DNA from: an uncultured Pelagibacteraceae bacterium
GTDB lineage: Bacteria; Pseudomonadota; Alphaproteobacteria; Pelagibacterales; Pelagibacteraceae
DNA: 58,112 nt
Direction of reading: 5' to 3'
NCBI GenBank assembly: GCA_902558225.1
Contig: CACEDG010000005.1
Span: 1-58,112, forward strand
Both the position numbers and the translations under genes were made by a program. The first letter of the stretch is position 1, and each line of letters opens with the position of its first letter. Below are positions 23,297 to 33,240 of this stretch, one piece after another. The notes beneath the pieces are model-generated. The model made no database searches, was not told where the DNA came from, and worked only from the letters and a program-made list of their open reading frames with translations.

Positions 23297-26139
23297 TAAT
23301 TCAATCCTTTTAGATTTCTTACTATCTTATTAAATCCTGTCGCATTTGAGGCTTTGATCATTAAATAATCATTATTATTTAATCTATTTTTAATCAATGT
23401 AATAATATCTTGTTTATTTTTTAAAACCTTGCCTCTTTTAGATTTATTCAATTTTTTAAATATTAATTGTGCCTTTTTTCCTTTTACGAAAACTTTATCA
23501 ACTTTAGTTCTATTGATTATGGGAGCTATGGATAGATGAAGTTTATTTGAGAGCCTACCAAGTTCTAGCATGTCTCCAATTAGTAAATATTTTTTTGATC
23601 CTCTTGAATTTATCTTGTCGTAATTAAGTATTGCAGATTTAAGTGAGAGAGGATTGGAGTTATAAGTTTCATCGACTAAATTGATTGTCTTTTTTTTAAT
23701 TTTAAATTTCAATAAATTCCCTCTACCACTAGGCGTTTTAAAATTTAAAAAAAACTTTTCATCTAATTTAAAAATATCTTCATAAACACTCATTATAGCT
23801 AAAGTAGATAAAATATTATAAATATTACTTTGAAAGTTGTTTAATACTGTAAAATTTTTTCTTAAATTATTCATTTCAATTGTAATTTGAAAATTTTTCG
23901 TATTTTTTTTGATTTTTATAAATTTCACATCAGATTTACGATTTTTTATTCCAAAAGAAATTACATTTAAATTTTTTTTTAACGCAATGTTTTGATGGAA
24001 TTTAAAAAATCTATCATCAGCATTTAAAATGATATGCCCATTAGCCTGTGTATTATTAATAATTTCTGATTTAGCGAGTGCAATTCCCTTTATGTTTTCG
24101 AAATTTTTAGCATGAGCGTAATTAATATTTGTAATTACACTTACATTTGGTTGTAAAATCTTTGATAAGTAATCAATCTCACCTTTTTTGTCCATACCCA
24201 ATTCTAAAACTCCATAATCGTCACTCTCTCTCAAATTAAAAAGGCTCAATGGAACTCCATACTTATTATTATAAGATTTTGGGGAAATGCTCACTTGTGA
24301 TATTTTTTTTAGAGAATTTCCAACTAATTCTTTTAAAGTAGTTTTGCCACAACTTCCTGTAATTCCAATAATTTTTGTATTAATATTTTTTCTAAAAATT
24401 TTTGATGCATCTGTAAGAAGTTTTAATGAATTTTTTATTTTTATTTGTTTATTTTTATTAAGACTTGATTGTATTCTATTGACAATAGCCAACGATGCCT
24501 TTTTTTTAAATGCTTGTGCTACAAAATTATTTGCATCAATTTTTTTACCTTTTATTGCAAAAAATATGTCATTTTTTTTTACTTCCTTGGAGTTTATTCT
24601 TGCCTGACTTATAGAGCTGTGAATTGGAAATTTTTTGTTATTCGATAACTCTCTAATTATATTTACTTTAAAATCATTAGATAATAACAAATTCTTATTT
24701 TTAATCGCTTTTAATATTTTTATTTTATCTGAAAAATTAATTTTCTTTTTTCCAAAATCTTGAATTTTTTCATGACCTCTTCCTGCTACTAACAAAATTT
24801 CACCAGTGCTCAAATTTTTTATCGCTTCTGATATAGCTGTTGCTCTATTAGGAATTTCTACAACTTTTTTGTTTTTTATTCCTTTTTTTATATCTCGTCT
24901 AATTTTATCTGGATTTTCAAATCTAGGATTATCATCAGTAAGATAAACAAGATTTGAGTAATTAGCTGCAATTTTTCCCATTTTAGATCTTTTATTTTGG
25001 TCTCTATTTCCACCACAACCAAATAAAAGAATTATTTTTTTATTTGGAAACTGTTCTCTTAAATTTAAGAGACATACTTTTAAAGCGTCAGGTGTATGTG
25101 CATAATCAAGAATAACTTTGGCTTTATTTTTAATATTTCCAATTTTTTCGAATCTTCCTTCAATAGCTTTCAGTTTCGGAATAACTTTTAAAATTTTTCT
25201 AAGTTCTAGACCACTTTTTTCTGCAGCAATAATCGCCATTAATAAATTTTTTAATTGAATTTTCCCTATTAATTTAAGATTAATGTCTTTAATTAAATTT
25301 TTATATTTAATTCTAAGTATTTGAGACTCATCCTTAAAAAAATGTGAATAAATTTTAAAGTTACTTTTATTATTGTTCAGTGTATACAATTTCAAATTTT
25401 TACTAACTGAAATTCTCTTTACCTTTTTAAAAGGAATAATTTCATCATCTGTTATTACATTTCCTTTTTTTTTAATTAAATTTTTAAATAAGTATAGTTT
25501 TGCATCTAAATAATTTTTAAAATTTTTATGATAATCTAAATGATCTTGAGAAATATTTGTAAATATACCAGTGTTGAAAACTAAACCATCTAGCCTGTTT
25601 TGACTAAGGCCGTGACTTGATGCTTCCATTATTACATTATCTATATTTTTATCTTTCAGGATTCTTAATATTTTTCCTAATTTGATTGGATCAATTGTTG
25701 TATTGTTAAGCTTTAGGTTAAAATTATTTGCTTTTACCCCAAGGGTTCCTATCGAGGCAACTTTTTTTTTATTAAGTTTAAGTATTTGATAATAAAAATT
25801 TGCAATTGAAGATTTTCCATTAGTTCCAGTAACAGCTATTAAATTTCCTGGCTTTTTTTTATAAACTCTATATGAGACATCAGCTAATAACTTTCTAATA
25901 TTATCAGTATCAAGATATATAATTCCATTGTGTTTTTTCTTAAACTTTTTCTCTGACACAATGATTTTAGAACCCTTTTTAATTGCAAGTGGAATAAATT
26001 TGTTTCCATCAATTTTATTACCTTTTATTGCAAAAAAAATATTATTCTTTTTTACATTCTTGCTATCAAATGAAATTCCTGAGAAAAAAATATTTCTAAA
26101 TTTTTTGTTAACATTGGGGATGTAGTCTTTAAGCAACAT
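23296..26139 (-). CDS. murE-murF: Fused MurE-MurF: UDP-MurNAc-tripeptide synthetase / UDP-MurNAc-tripeptide--D-Ala-D-Ala ligase
   Basis: Single 947-aa ORF with two Mur-ligase P-loops (AVTGTNGKSSIANF and GITGSCGKTTLKELV), two FFAIKGxKIDxNxF N-terminal motifs, MurE DDNPRFENPDKIRRDI, MurF VDETYNSNPLSLKSAI. Confidence 0.95.
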   Translation of the reverse strand: MLLKDYIPNVNKKFRNIFFSGISFDSKNVKKNNIFFAIKGNKIDGNKFIPLAIKKGSKIIVSEKKFKKKHNGIIYLDTDNIRKLLADVSYRVYKKKPGNLIAVTGTNGKSSIANFYYQILKLNKKKVASIGTLGVKANNFNLKLNNTTIDPIKLGKILRILKDKNIDNVIMEASSHGLSQNRLDGLVFNTGIFTNISQDHLDYHKNFKNYLDAKLYLFKNLIKKKGNVITDDEIIPFKKVKRISVSKNLKLYTLNNNKSNFKIYSHFFKDESQILRIKYKNLIKDINLKLIGKIQLKNLLMAIIAAEKSGLELRKILKVIPKLKAIEGRFEKIGNIKNKAKVILDYAHTPDALKVCLLNLREQFPNKKIILLFGCGGNRDQNKRSKMGKIAANYSNLVYLTDDNPRFENPDKIRRDIKKGIKNKKVVEIPNRATAISEAIKNLSTGEILLVAGRGHEKIQDFGKKKINFSDKIKILKAIKNKNLLLSNDFKVNIIRELSNNKKFPIHSSISQARINSKEVKKNDIFFAIKGKKIDANNFVAQAFKKKASLAIVNRIQSSLNKNKQIKIKNSLKLLTDASKIFRKNINTKIIGITGSCGKTTLKELVGNSLKKISQVSISPKSYNNKYGVPLSLFNLRESDDYGVLELGMDKKGEIDYLSKILQPNVSVITNINYAHAKNFENIKGIALAKSEIINNTQANGHIILNADDRFFKFHQNIALKKNLNVISFGIKNRKSDVKFIKIKKNTKNFQITIEMNNLRKNFTVLNNFQSNIYNILSTLAIMSVYEDIFKLDEKFFLNFKTPSGRGNLLKFKIKKKTINLVDETYNSNPLSLKSAILNYDKINSRGSKKYLLIGDMLELGRLSNKLHLSIAPIINRTKVDKVFVKGKKAQLIFKKLNKSKRGKVLKNKQDIITLIKNRLNNNDYLMIKASNATGFNKIVRNLKGLN

Positions 26140-26142
26140 TAA

Positions 26143-27831
26143 TTAATAAACTTCACTATATTTTGTGGCTAAAATAGGCCCAATTTTATCTAGAATTTGG
26201 CCCGTAACTTCTACTGCAGTCCAACCAGCTGTATTAAAAGGTGTTCCTTTATATTTTATGTTTGAGCCATCCCTATAATGGTAAATATAATCTTTACTAA
26301 TTTTAGGCTCTTCTAACATTACAGCCATAACGAATTTCGGTTTAGACGTTGGAAATACAGATAAAAAAGAATTTATTTTTTTATTGGTATAAACACCATT
26401 TATACTCTTTTGTGCAGTTCCTGTTTTTCCGCCCACTTCAAAACCAGTGACATTAGCTAAAGATGCAGTCCCATTTTTTGTTGATACAATTTTCCTAAGG
26501 ATAGGTAAAATTTTTTTTGATACATCGTCATTCAAGATTTTTTCTCTTTTATTTCTATTTTTATTTTTAATCAAAGTTGGGTCAATATTATAACCTCCAT
26601 TAGCTATTATTGAGTATGCCTTAACTAATTGAATTAATGTGGTGGTAATTCCGTGGCCAAAAGAAGCAGTTGCTAATGGACATTTGCCCCAATTAAATTC
26701 AATTGGTTTTCCAACTTCCTCTAACTCAAAAGTTATTTTTTCTAAAACCCCAATTGTTGATAAAAATGATTTGAATTTATCCTCACCTAGCTTTTGACCA
26801 ATCCTAACAGAACCTATATTTCCAGAGCGAATTAAAATTTCTTCAGCAGTTAAATTTGAGGGTATCTTATTGTCGTACTCTCTTATTGGGAATCCGGCAC
26901 AACTGAGTGATTTTGGTAAATCTGAAAACTTTGTTTGAGGGTCAATAATTTTTTCATTAAATGCAGCGGCTAATGTGAAAGTTTTAAAAACTGAGCCAAA
27001 TTCATAAACACCTTTAGTAGCTCTATTAATAAAATTTGGATCTGAAATTTTTTTTCTTTGATTCGGATTAAAATCTGGCAATGAAACTAAGGAAATAATT
27101 TCACCGTTATTTACATCCATTAATATACTTGCACTTCCTTTAGTATTAAAAATTTTATTAAACTTAATTAATTCTTCTCTAATTAAATATTGAATATCTT
27201 TATCAACTGTTAATTTAATTGGTTGTTGTGAATTTTTAAGCTGTTCATCTAATGATTTTTCGAGACCAGAAATACCATTATTATCATTGTCTATCTGACC
27301 GATAATATGGCTGAATAAATTGCTTTGAGGATAAATTCTTATTAAATTATCTCTTGGTTCAATAGCATTATCGCCAAGCTGCATTAGTTTTTCGTAATTT
27401 TCCTCAGAAATCTTTTTTTCAAAATAAAAAAATTTTCCTTTATCAATTCTTTTTTTTATTTTCTGAATATCTTTCTCGGGGAATAAATATTTGAGGTTTA
27501 ATAGCAGTTTTTTTTCATCAATAATTTTTGAGGGACTAATTCCTATATCTATAGAATTTATAGTTTTGACTAAATATTTATTATTAGTATCAGTTATGTC
27601 AGCTCTATAAAGTTTATTCGAAGCTTTTTTTAAATCATTCGTCTCATTAATTTTGGAACTTCGCGATCCTAGGTGAGCAAGGTGTAATAAGTAAATTATA
27701 AAAATTATAAAAAAAATGAAGAAAATAAAAGATATTCGGTTAAAAGTAATATTTAAGTTTGATTTACCTCTTTTATAAGAAAAATCATTTTCTTGAGTCT
27801 CTAAAATTATTCTTGAATCTCTTTTACTCAT
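26143..27831 (-). CDS. ftsI: Peptidoglycan transpeptidase FtsI (PBP3)
   Basis: YEFGSVFKTFTLAAAFNE (SxxK), RSGNIGSVRIGQKLG (SxN), GGKTGTAQKS (KTG). Confidence 0.95.
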   Translation of the reverse strand: MSKRDSRIILETQENDFSYKRGKSNLNITFNRISFIFFIFFIIFIIYLLHLAHLGSRSSKINETNDLKKASNKLYRADITDTNNKYLVKTINSIDIGISPSKIIDEKKLLLNLKYLFPEKDIQKIKKRIDKGKFFYFEKKISEENYEKLMQLGDNAIEPRDNLIRIYPQSNLFSHIIGQIDNDNNGISGLEKSLDEQLKNSQQPIKLTVDKDIQYLIREELIKFNKIFNTKGSASILMDVNNGEIISLVSLPDFNPNQRKKISDPNFINRATKGVYEFGSVFKTFTLAAAFNEKIIDPQTKFSDLPKSLSCAGFPIREYDNKIPSNLTAEEILIRSGNIGSVRIGQKLGEDKFKSFLSTIGVLEKITFELEEVGKPIEFNWGKCPLATASFGHGITTTLIQLVKAYSIIANGGYNIDPTLIKNKNRNKREKILNDDVSKKILPILRKIVSTKNGTASLANVTGFEVGGKTGTAQKSINGVYTNKKINSFLSVFPTSKPKFVMAVMLEEPKISKDYIYHYRDGSNIKYKGTPFNTAGWTAVEVTGQILDKIGPILATKYSEVY

Positions 27832-28129
27832 TAGAAAATTTAAATTTTTTAATTTTTACGTTTTTTTTATTTTGATAAATAATATAAAAATTTTGAATAT
27901 TCTTTTCAAATAATTCTTCATCAAAATATAGATTTTGATAATCTAGTAATTTTTTTGTTGAGCTTAAGTAATCATGTTCTAATTTAATATTTTCAAAATT
28001 TCTTTTTGATTCTCTAATATTTTCCCTCAATGAAAAAATTTCATCGTCGATTCTTTTTGTTGAATTTTTGATAATAGCAGTAAATAAAACCAAAAAAAAT
28101 ATCAAAAAAGTTACAAAAAATTTTTTCAT
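27824..28129 (-). CDS. ftsL: Putative FtsL-like bitopic division protein
   Basis: 101 aa, one N-terminal TM plus coiled-coil-like region, located between rsmH and ftsI; weak sequence evidence, positional call. Confidence 0.6.
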   Translation of the reverse strand: MKKFFVTFLIFFLVLFTAIIKNSTKRIDDEIFSLRENIRESKRNFENIKLEHDYLSSTKKLLDYQNLYFDEELFEKNIQNFYIIYQNKKNVKIKKFKFSNE

Positions 28130-29136
28130 AACTTATTTCCAAAATTTTCTATCTCAATTAAATTTCTGAATTCGTTGAAAATATCTGTCTCAAAATTATA
28201 AGAATTATCTTTTTTGATCATATATCTTAGTTTGGCAGATCTAGAGGGAATATTTTCTTTTAATTCTTTTAACGAGGGAGTTTTGGGTTTTTTTTCTAAT
28301 ATCTTAAATAAAGTTTCGCGTTGATTTAGCTGAGGAAGATATCGTGAAATACTTTTATTTTCTGATAAACTTTTAAAGAAATATTTAACAATTTTATCCT
28401 CTAACGAATGAAAGGTAACTACCGCTAAAACGCCGTCTTTTTTTAAAATCTTTGATGCAGATATTAAACCATTTAGCAACTCGCTAATTTCTTTATTTAC
28501 AAAAATTCTAAGCGCTTGAAAAATTTTAGTGGCACTATGTATTTTAAAATTTTTTTTTGTTTTTGTTTTTTCAATAAGTTTAACCAATTCTTGTGTGTCA
28601 ATTTCTTTTTTTTTCCGAGAAATAATAATTTGATTGGCAATTTTTTTTGCCTCATTTTCTTCACCAAAAAACTTAAAAATTTTCTCTAATTCTAAAGCTG
28701 ACAACATATTAATTGCTTCTTTTGCAGAAAATTCATTTATTCCCATCTGCATGTTAAGTTCACCTTCCGAGTTAAAGGATAAACCTTTTTCTACATCCTT
28801 AATTTGTGAGTAAGAGAAACCTAAATCAAAAATCACACCCTTTATATTTTCATTCTTCAGTTTAAGATGATTTAATTGACTAAATTTTTTATTTTTGAAT
28901 ACAAAACGATTTTCGAATTTTTTTGAAATTTTATCAGCAATTTCTTTACATTTCTTGTCTCTATCTAAAGCAATAACTTTTGTTCCCTTAAAACTTAAGA
29001 TTTTTTCTGTATATCCACCTTGACCAAAAGTACAATCAATAAATGTGCCACCATGTTGAGGGGTAATAATGCTAATTATTTCATTAAGCAATACCGGATA
29101 ATGTTTTGGAATATCCGATAGCATGGTGGCTTCCAT
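28126..29136 (-). CDS. rsmH: 16S rRNA (cytosine(1402)-N(4))-methyltransferase RsmH
   Basis: [77 protein letters not shown]. Confidence 0.96.
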   Translation of the reverse strand: MEATMLSDIPKHYPVLLNEIISIITPQHGGTFIDCTFGQGGYTEKILSFKGTKVIALDRDKKCKEIADKISKKFENRFVFKNKKFSQLNHLKLKNENIKGVIFDLGFSYSQIKDVEKGLSFNSEGELNMQMGINEFSAKEAINMLSALELEKIFKFFGEENEAKKIANQIIISRKKKEIDTQELVKLIEKTKTKKNFKIHSATKIFQALRIFVNKEISELLNGLISASKILKKDGVLAVVTFHSLEDKIVKYFFKSLSENKSISRYLPQLNQRETLFKILEKKPKTPSLKELKENIPSRSAKLRYMIKKDNSYNFETDIFNEFRNLIEIENFGNKL

Positions 29137-29154
29137 TTATTTTTTCGAAGACCA

Positions 29155-30618
29155 TTAATTTTTTTGTCTTCGTAAAAATGCTGGTATTTCTAAGTCATCC
29201 TCTTCATCTTTATCGTTTTCAGATCCTAATAAATCCTCAGAGCTTAAGGTTTGGTTATCTGAATTAAACAAGTCTGGCTCATCACTATCTACGCCGAATT
29301 CTTTTAGATCATTTGATAATTCATCAGATGTCTTTGTAGAGGATAACGCTTCTTGAGAAAATGATGTTTCATTTTCTTTTGAAGTATTTTTAACAATGCC
29401 TTCAACTTCTTGGTTCTTTAATAACTCCTCGTGATATTGATGATTAACTTGATCTACAGACTGATCTTTAACATTTTCTGTGATTACTTCATTCTCAAGT
29501 TTTAAAGCATTAGCGCCATGTGATAATGGGTTTGAATTTGCACTCGAAAAACTAAATGAGGCAGTTCCATTTGTGGAAGCAAAATCAGAATAACCTGGAT
29601 TTCGATTTTGTATACGATGAACCATATTAATAACTGATTTTGATTCAGGATGCTGTCCATCCAATGACGTTGCAACAATTGAAACACGGATCTTTCCATC
29701 CAGAGATGGGTCAATTATTGATCCATTTATAATCTCAGCCTCAGAATCAACTTCAGATCTAATTTTATTTACAATTTCATCTACCTCAAAAAGCTTTAAA
29801 TCTTCTCCACCTGTTATATTTATTAATAAACCCTTTGCTCCTTTAAGAGAATAGTCATCAATTAATGGATTATTTAAAGCTAATTCTGTTGCCTTTTCAG
29901 CTCTTCCCTCACCTTCAGCCTCACCAGTACCCATCATTGCTTTGCCCATTGAACTCATCACAGTTTCAACATCAGCAAAATCTAAATTTACTAAACCGTC
30001 TTTAACCATTAGGTCGGTTACACTCTGAACTCCATGACGAAGAATACTATTAGATAATTGAAAAGACTCTTTATATGTAGTCTGTTCATTAGCGATTTTA
30101 AATAAATTTTGATTAGGTATTACAATAATCGTATCAACATGTTTTCTTAATTCTTCAAGACCTTGTTGTGCTCTACGCATTCTTGATGGAGCTTCGTATA
30201 AAAATGGTAATGTTACTACGCCGACTGTTAATATATTCAATTCTTTTGCTGCTCTTGCAATTACATGCGCTGCACCAGTTCCTGTGCCACCACCCATTCC
30301 TGCAGTAATAAAAACCATATTTGCACCTTTAAGAATATCCACAATGTCATTTAAAGACTCGCCAGCAGCTGCTTGTCCTATCTCATGTTTTGCTCCTGCA
30401 CCTAAACCTTTAGTTAAATTTAATCCTATTTGTATCCTAGTTTTAGATTTACTTGTTTTTAAATCTTGTGCATCAGTATTAACTGCAACAAATTCAACAC
30501 CATCTACACCTGCATCAATCATCTCATTTATTGCATTACCTCCTGCTCCTCCTACTCCCAAAACTAATATTCTTGGTTTTAATTCTTTTATTTCTGGTAC
30601 TTTAAAATTGATTGTCAT
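29155..30618 (-). CDS. ftsZ: Cell division GTPase FtsZ
   Basis: [66 protein letters not shown]-terminal peptide [12 protein letters not shown] track starts at 30657 but ATG at 30618 has a G-rich RBS (GGGGGAT) upstream. Confidence 0.97.
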   Translation of the reverse strand: MTINFKVPEIKELKPRILVLGVGGAGGNAINEMIDAGVDGVEFVAVNTDAQDLKTSKSKTRIQIGLNLTKGLGAGAKHEIGQAAAGESLNDIVDILKGANMVFITAGMGGGTGTGAAHVIARAAKELNILTVGVVTLPFLYEAPSRMRRAQQGLEELRKHVDTIIVIPNQNLFKIANEQTTYKESFQLSNSILRHGVQSVTDLMVKDGLVNLDFADVETVMSSMGKAMMGTGEAEGEGRAEKATELALNNPLIDDYSLKGAKGLLINITGGEDLKLFEVDEIVNKIRSEVDSEAEIINGSIIDPSLDGKIRVSIVATSLDGQHPESKSVINMVHRIQNRNPGYSDFASTNGTASFSFSSANSNPLSHGANALKLENEVITENVKDQSVDQVNHQYHEELLKNQEVEGIVKNTSKENETSFSQEALSSTKTSDELSNDLKEFGVDSDEPDLFNSDNQTLSSEDLLGSENDKDEEDDLEIPAFLRRQKN

Positions 30619-30632
30619 TTTTTTATCCCCCG

Positions 30633-31088
30633 TTATTTGTTGAATTGATGCTCCCATTTAAGGCTTGATCGATTTAAATTAGCTTTTTTTCTTGCATTGA
30701 CCTTAAATTTTTCAAAAATTGTTGGTTCCCATATCTGGAAGGTTTTGCCCTGACCAACAAACACCATACTGTTTTTAATTTTAGCATGTTTAAGTAATTT
30801 TGAAGTAAGTGAAATTCTTCCTTCACTATCAAATTGTAAATTTGTACTTTCAGACAAAATTGATGTTGCAAAAAAGTCCCTTTTTTCCTCGAAAGGATTT
30901 AAAGAGTCTATTGAATTTGAAATTTTTTCTACTCTATCTTGAGGCCAAGCTTCTATTGATTGATTATTGAATGATGGATAACAGATTACACCGTTATATC
31001 CAAGGTTAGATAGATATGATCTATAACTTGCAGGCACTGACACCCTTCCTTTTTTGTCCAATTTGTTTTCGTAGGTCGATAAAAACAT
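30633..31088 (-). CDS. mraZ: Transcriptional regulator/division protein MraZ
   Basis: [40 protein letters not shown] (two MraZ/AbrB-like repeats). Confidence 0.95.
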   Translation of the reverse strand: MFLSTYENKLDKKGRVSVPASYRSYLSNLGYNGVICYPSFNNQSIEAWPQDRVEKISNSIDSLNPFEEKRDFFATSILSESTNLQFDSEGRISLTSKLLKHAKIKNSMVFVGQGKTFQIWEPTIFEKFKVNARKKANLNRSSLKWEHQFNK

Positions 31089-31103
31089 AAGCCATAAAGT
31101 CCT

Positions 31104-31142
31104 AAAAATTCCCTATATGGGAATTTTTGGGATATTATGGGT
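31104..31142. promoter_or_regulatory. mraZ upstream element: perfect 10-bp hairpin plus three 10-bp-phased TGGG(A/T) motifs (candidate MraZ operator and/or rnpB terminator)
   Basis: AAAAATTCCC-TATAT-GGGAATTTTT (31104-31128); + strand TGGGA(31118) atttt TGGGA(31128) tatta TGGGT(31138). Confidence 0.55.
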
Positions 31143-31248
31143 TTTTTTAAATACTGTCAACTAATACTATTTTTAATTGAAATTTGCCTTTAAGGATGGA
31201 AATATGTCTAAACATAAACATTTACTAAAGATCAAGATTCAATGAAAA

Positions 31249-31602
31249 GCCAGATAAACTGTAAGCCGGGTTCTGTCATTTAAACTTACCATTTATCTAG
31301 GCTTAAGATCACTCTTAAGCTCAAGCAACTAACCCTGATGACCAGCCAAGGATGGCTTTTAGTTTTTCAACAATGTCATCTCTACTTAGTCTTGCTCCCA
31401 GTGGGGTTTTCCAGCGTTCATTGTTACCAATAGAACCGGTGTGCTCTTACCACACCTTTTCACCCTTGCCATGTTATGGCGGTTTATTTTCTGTGGCACT
31501 ATCCCTAGGGTTTCCCCCGCCAGGGGTTACCTGGCACTGCATCCTTGTAGAGTCCGGACTTTCCTCTTTAAATTTAATAAAGCGATAAGTCGTTTATCTG
31601 GC
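31249..31602 (-). ncRNA. rnpB: RNase P RNA (bacterial type A)
   Basis: Minus strand contains GAGGAAAGTCCGGACTC, GGGTGAAAAGGTGTGGTAAGAGCACACCGG and the 3' ACAGAACCCGGCTTA; perfect 11-bp P1 helix GTTTATCTGGC/GCCAGATAAAC. Confidence 0.95.
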
Positions 31603-31654
31603 ATATTCAATTTACAGTTTAATTGTAAAAATTCAAGCTGAATAATTATTAATT

Positions 31655-32377
31655 TTAAAGACTTTTGCTTATCAATAAACATTCTCTATCTATCTTGCCA
31701 TCTATAAGATTTTGTCTAAATCTTCTTTGAAATGCTTTAGTTAATAAAGTAGCATTTTTCTGTGAATTTGTTTTTTTTATTCTGCAATATCCAAATCTAT
31801 ACAAATTTTCTATAAATATTTCTTTATCTTTTGCTTTTATTTTTAAATTTTTAATTATCCTATTTTTTTTTATATTTGGAAAATAACAAATCTTTTTTTT
31901 AGCTAAAATCTGCCATGGAAACTTTTCACCAGGATCTTTTTTGCGACTAGGAGCCACATCTGAATGGGCCAAAATATTTTTAAGATTAATTTTATATTTT
32001 TTGATTAATTTTTTTAAAAGTTTTTTTAATGAGTAAATTTGTCTTTTCGAAAATTTTTTGTACCCGTGTTGGTGACCAGGATTATGAATTTCAATTCCTA
32101 TAGAATACTCATTCAATAAAACATAATTTTTCCAGCAAGACTTTCCAGCATGCCAAGCTTCATATAGGTCCGGAACTAAATTTAACACTTTTCCATCTTC
32201 TTTGATAAAATAATGAGAACTAACCTTGGATTTTGAATCACAAAGTTTTTTAATCGCTTCTTTCTCTTTTTTCATTCCAGTGTAGTGAAGAATAATAAAT
32301 TTTATCTTTTTAGCGTTTCTTTTTGGGATATTAAAATTAAGTGAATAATTAGTGCCAATTTTAAGCCTTTTTTTCAT
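31655..32377 (-). CDS. N-acetylmuramoyl-L-alanine amidase (AmpD/AmiD type)
   Basis: KFIILHYTGMKKEKEAIKKL, VSSHYFIKEDGKVLNLVPDLYEAWHAGKS, NEYSIGIEIHNPGHQHGY, ILAHSDVAPSRKKDPGEKFPW. Confidence 0.9.
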   Translation of the reverse strand: MKKRLKIGTNYSLNFNIPKRNAKKIKFIILHYTGMKKEKEAIKKLCDSKSKVSSHYFIKEDGKVLNLVPDLYEAWHAGKSCWKNYVLLNEYSIGIEIHNPGHQHGYKKFSKRQIYSLKKLLKKLIKKYKINLKNILAHSDVAPSRKKDPGEKFPWQILAKKKICYFPNIKKNRIIKNLKIKAKDKEIFIENLYRFGYCRIKKTNSQKNATLLTKAFQRRFRQNLIDGKIDRECLLISKSL

Positions 32378-32434
32378 CTTATTTCTAATAAATACTTAAT
32401 TTACTTTATAAATCTATATAATATAAAAGCGTTT

Positions 32435-33223
32435 ATGTTTAAGAAATTAATAATTACTCTAATTACAACTTTTACGCTAACTTTAAATGTTAACGCTGGT
32501 TCTGATGGAAATTTATTATTAAAAAAAAATGAGCCTTCTGAAGTTAAAGAATGTTTTGAAACATTAAATAGAGCCACATTTGCTTTTAATCAAGTATTGG
32601 ATGGAATTATATTTAAACCAGTAGCAAGCGCATACAGGATACTGCCATCTCCTGTAAAAAGTGGTGTTAGTAATTCTTTAGATAATTTGTCTAATCTTGT
32701 AACAGTTCCGAATAATATTCTTCAAGGAGATTTTAAAATGGCGAGCGTTAACACTGGTAGATTTTTGATAAATTCTACTGTGGGAATTTTCGGGTTAATT
32801 GATGTTGCTCAATATTTAGGTTTACCTGAATACGAAAGAGAAGATTATGGACAATCTTTAGCAAAACTTGGAGTAGGTCCCGGATGCTATGTTGTTTTGC
32901 CAATTTTAGGACCAAGCACAGCCAGAGATACCATTGGGTCGGCTTTAAATTTTTTAGGGGGAGATCCGTGGTATAATGTAACAGTTAAAAATGATACTCA
33001 TCATTTTTCAGATATAGACTATTATTCCTCTAAAGTGACTTCAGGAGTTGATTTTAGAGCAAAAAACTATAATTCAATCGAAAGTTTAAAAGATAACTCA
33101 ATAGATTTTTATGCATCAGTAAAAAGTCTGTATTTACAAGATAGGCAACAAAAAATTCTCAACTCAAAAAAAATTGTAGACACTCAAGATAATAGTGATT
33201 GGGAAGAAATTGATAATAATTAA
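32435..33223 (+). CDS. mlaA: MlaA (VacJ) family protein
   Basis: FNQVLDGIIFKPVASAYRILPSPVKSGVSNSLDNLSNLVTVPNNILQGDF, NSTVGIFGLIDVAQYLGLPEYEREDYGQSLAKLGVGPGCYVVLPILGPSTARDTIG. Confidence 0.92.
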   Translation: MFKKLIITLITTFTLTLNVNAGSDGNLLLKKNEPSEVKECFETLNRATFAFNQVLDGIIFKPVASAYRILPSPVKSGVSNSLDNLSNLVTVPNNILQGDFKMASVNTGRFLINSTVGIFGLIDVAQYLGLPEYEREDYGQSLAKLGVGPGCYVVLPILGPSTARDTIGSALNFLGGDPWYNVTVKNDTHHFSDIDYYSSKVTSGVDFRAKNYNSIESLKDNSIDFYASVKSLYLQDRQQKILNSKKIVDTQDNSDWEEIDNN

Positions 33224-33240
33224 AAAATTTTCATAATTTA

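Noticed and set aside
24287-24607. 106-aa + strand ORF opposite murE-murF
   Set aside because: Shadow frame of the fused Mur ligase; no conserved features.
30284-30643. 119-aa + strand ORF antisense to ftsZ
   Set aside because: Lies opposite the highly conserved FtsZ GTPase domain; no domain signature; shadow ORF.
31352-31641. Two + strand ORFs (78 and 66 aa)
   Set aside because: They lie within and antisense to rnpB; the RNA secondary structure explains the sequence.
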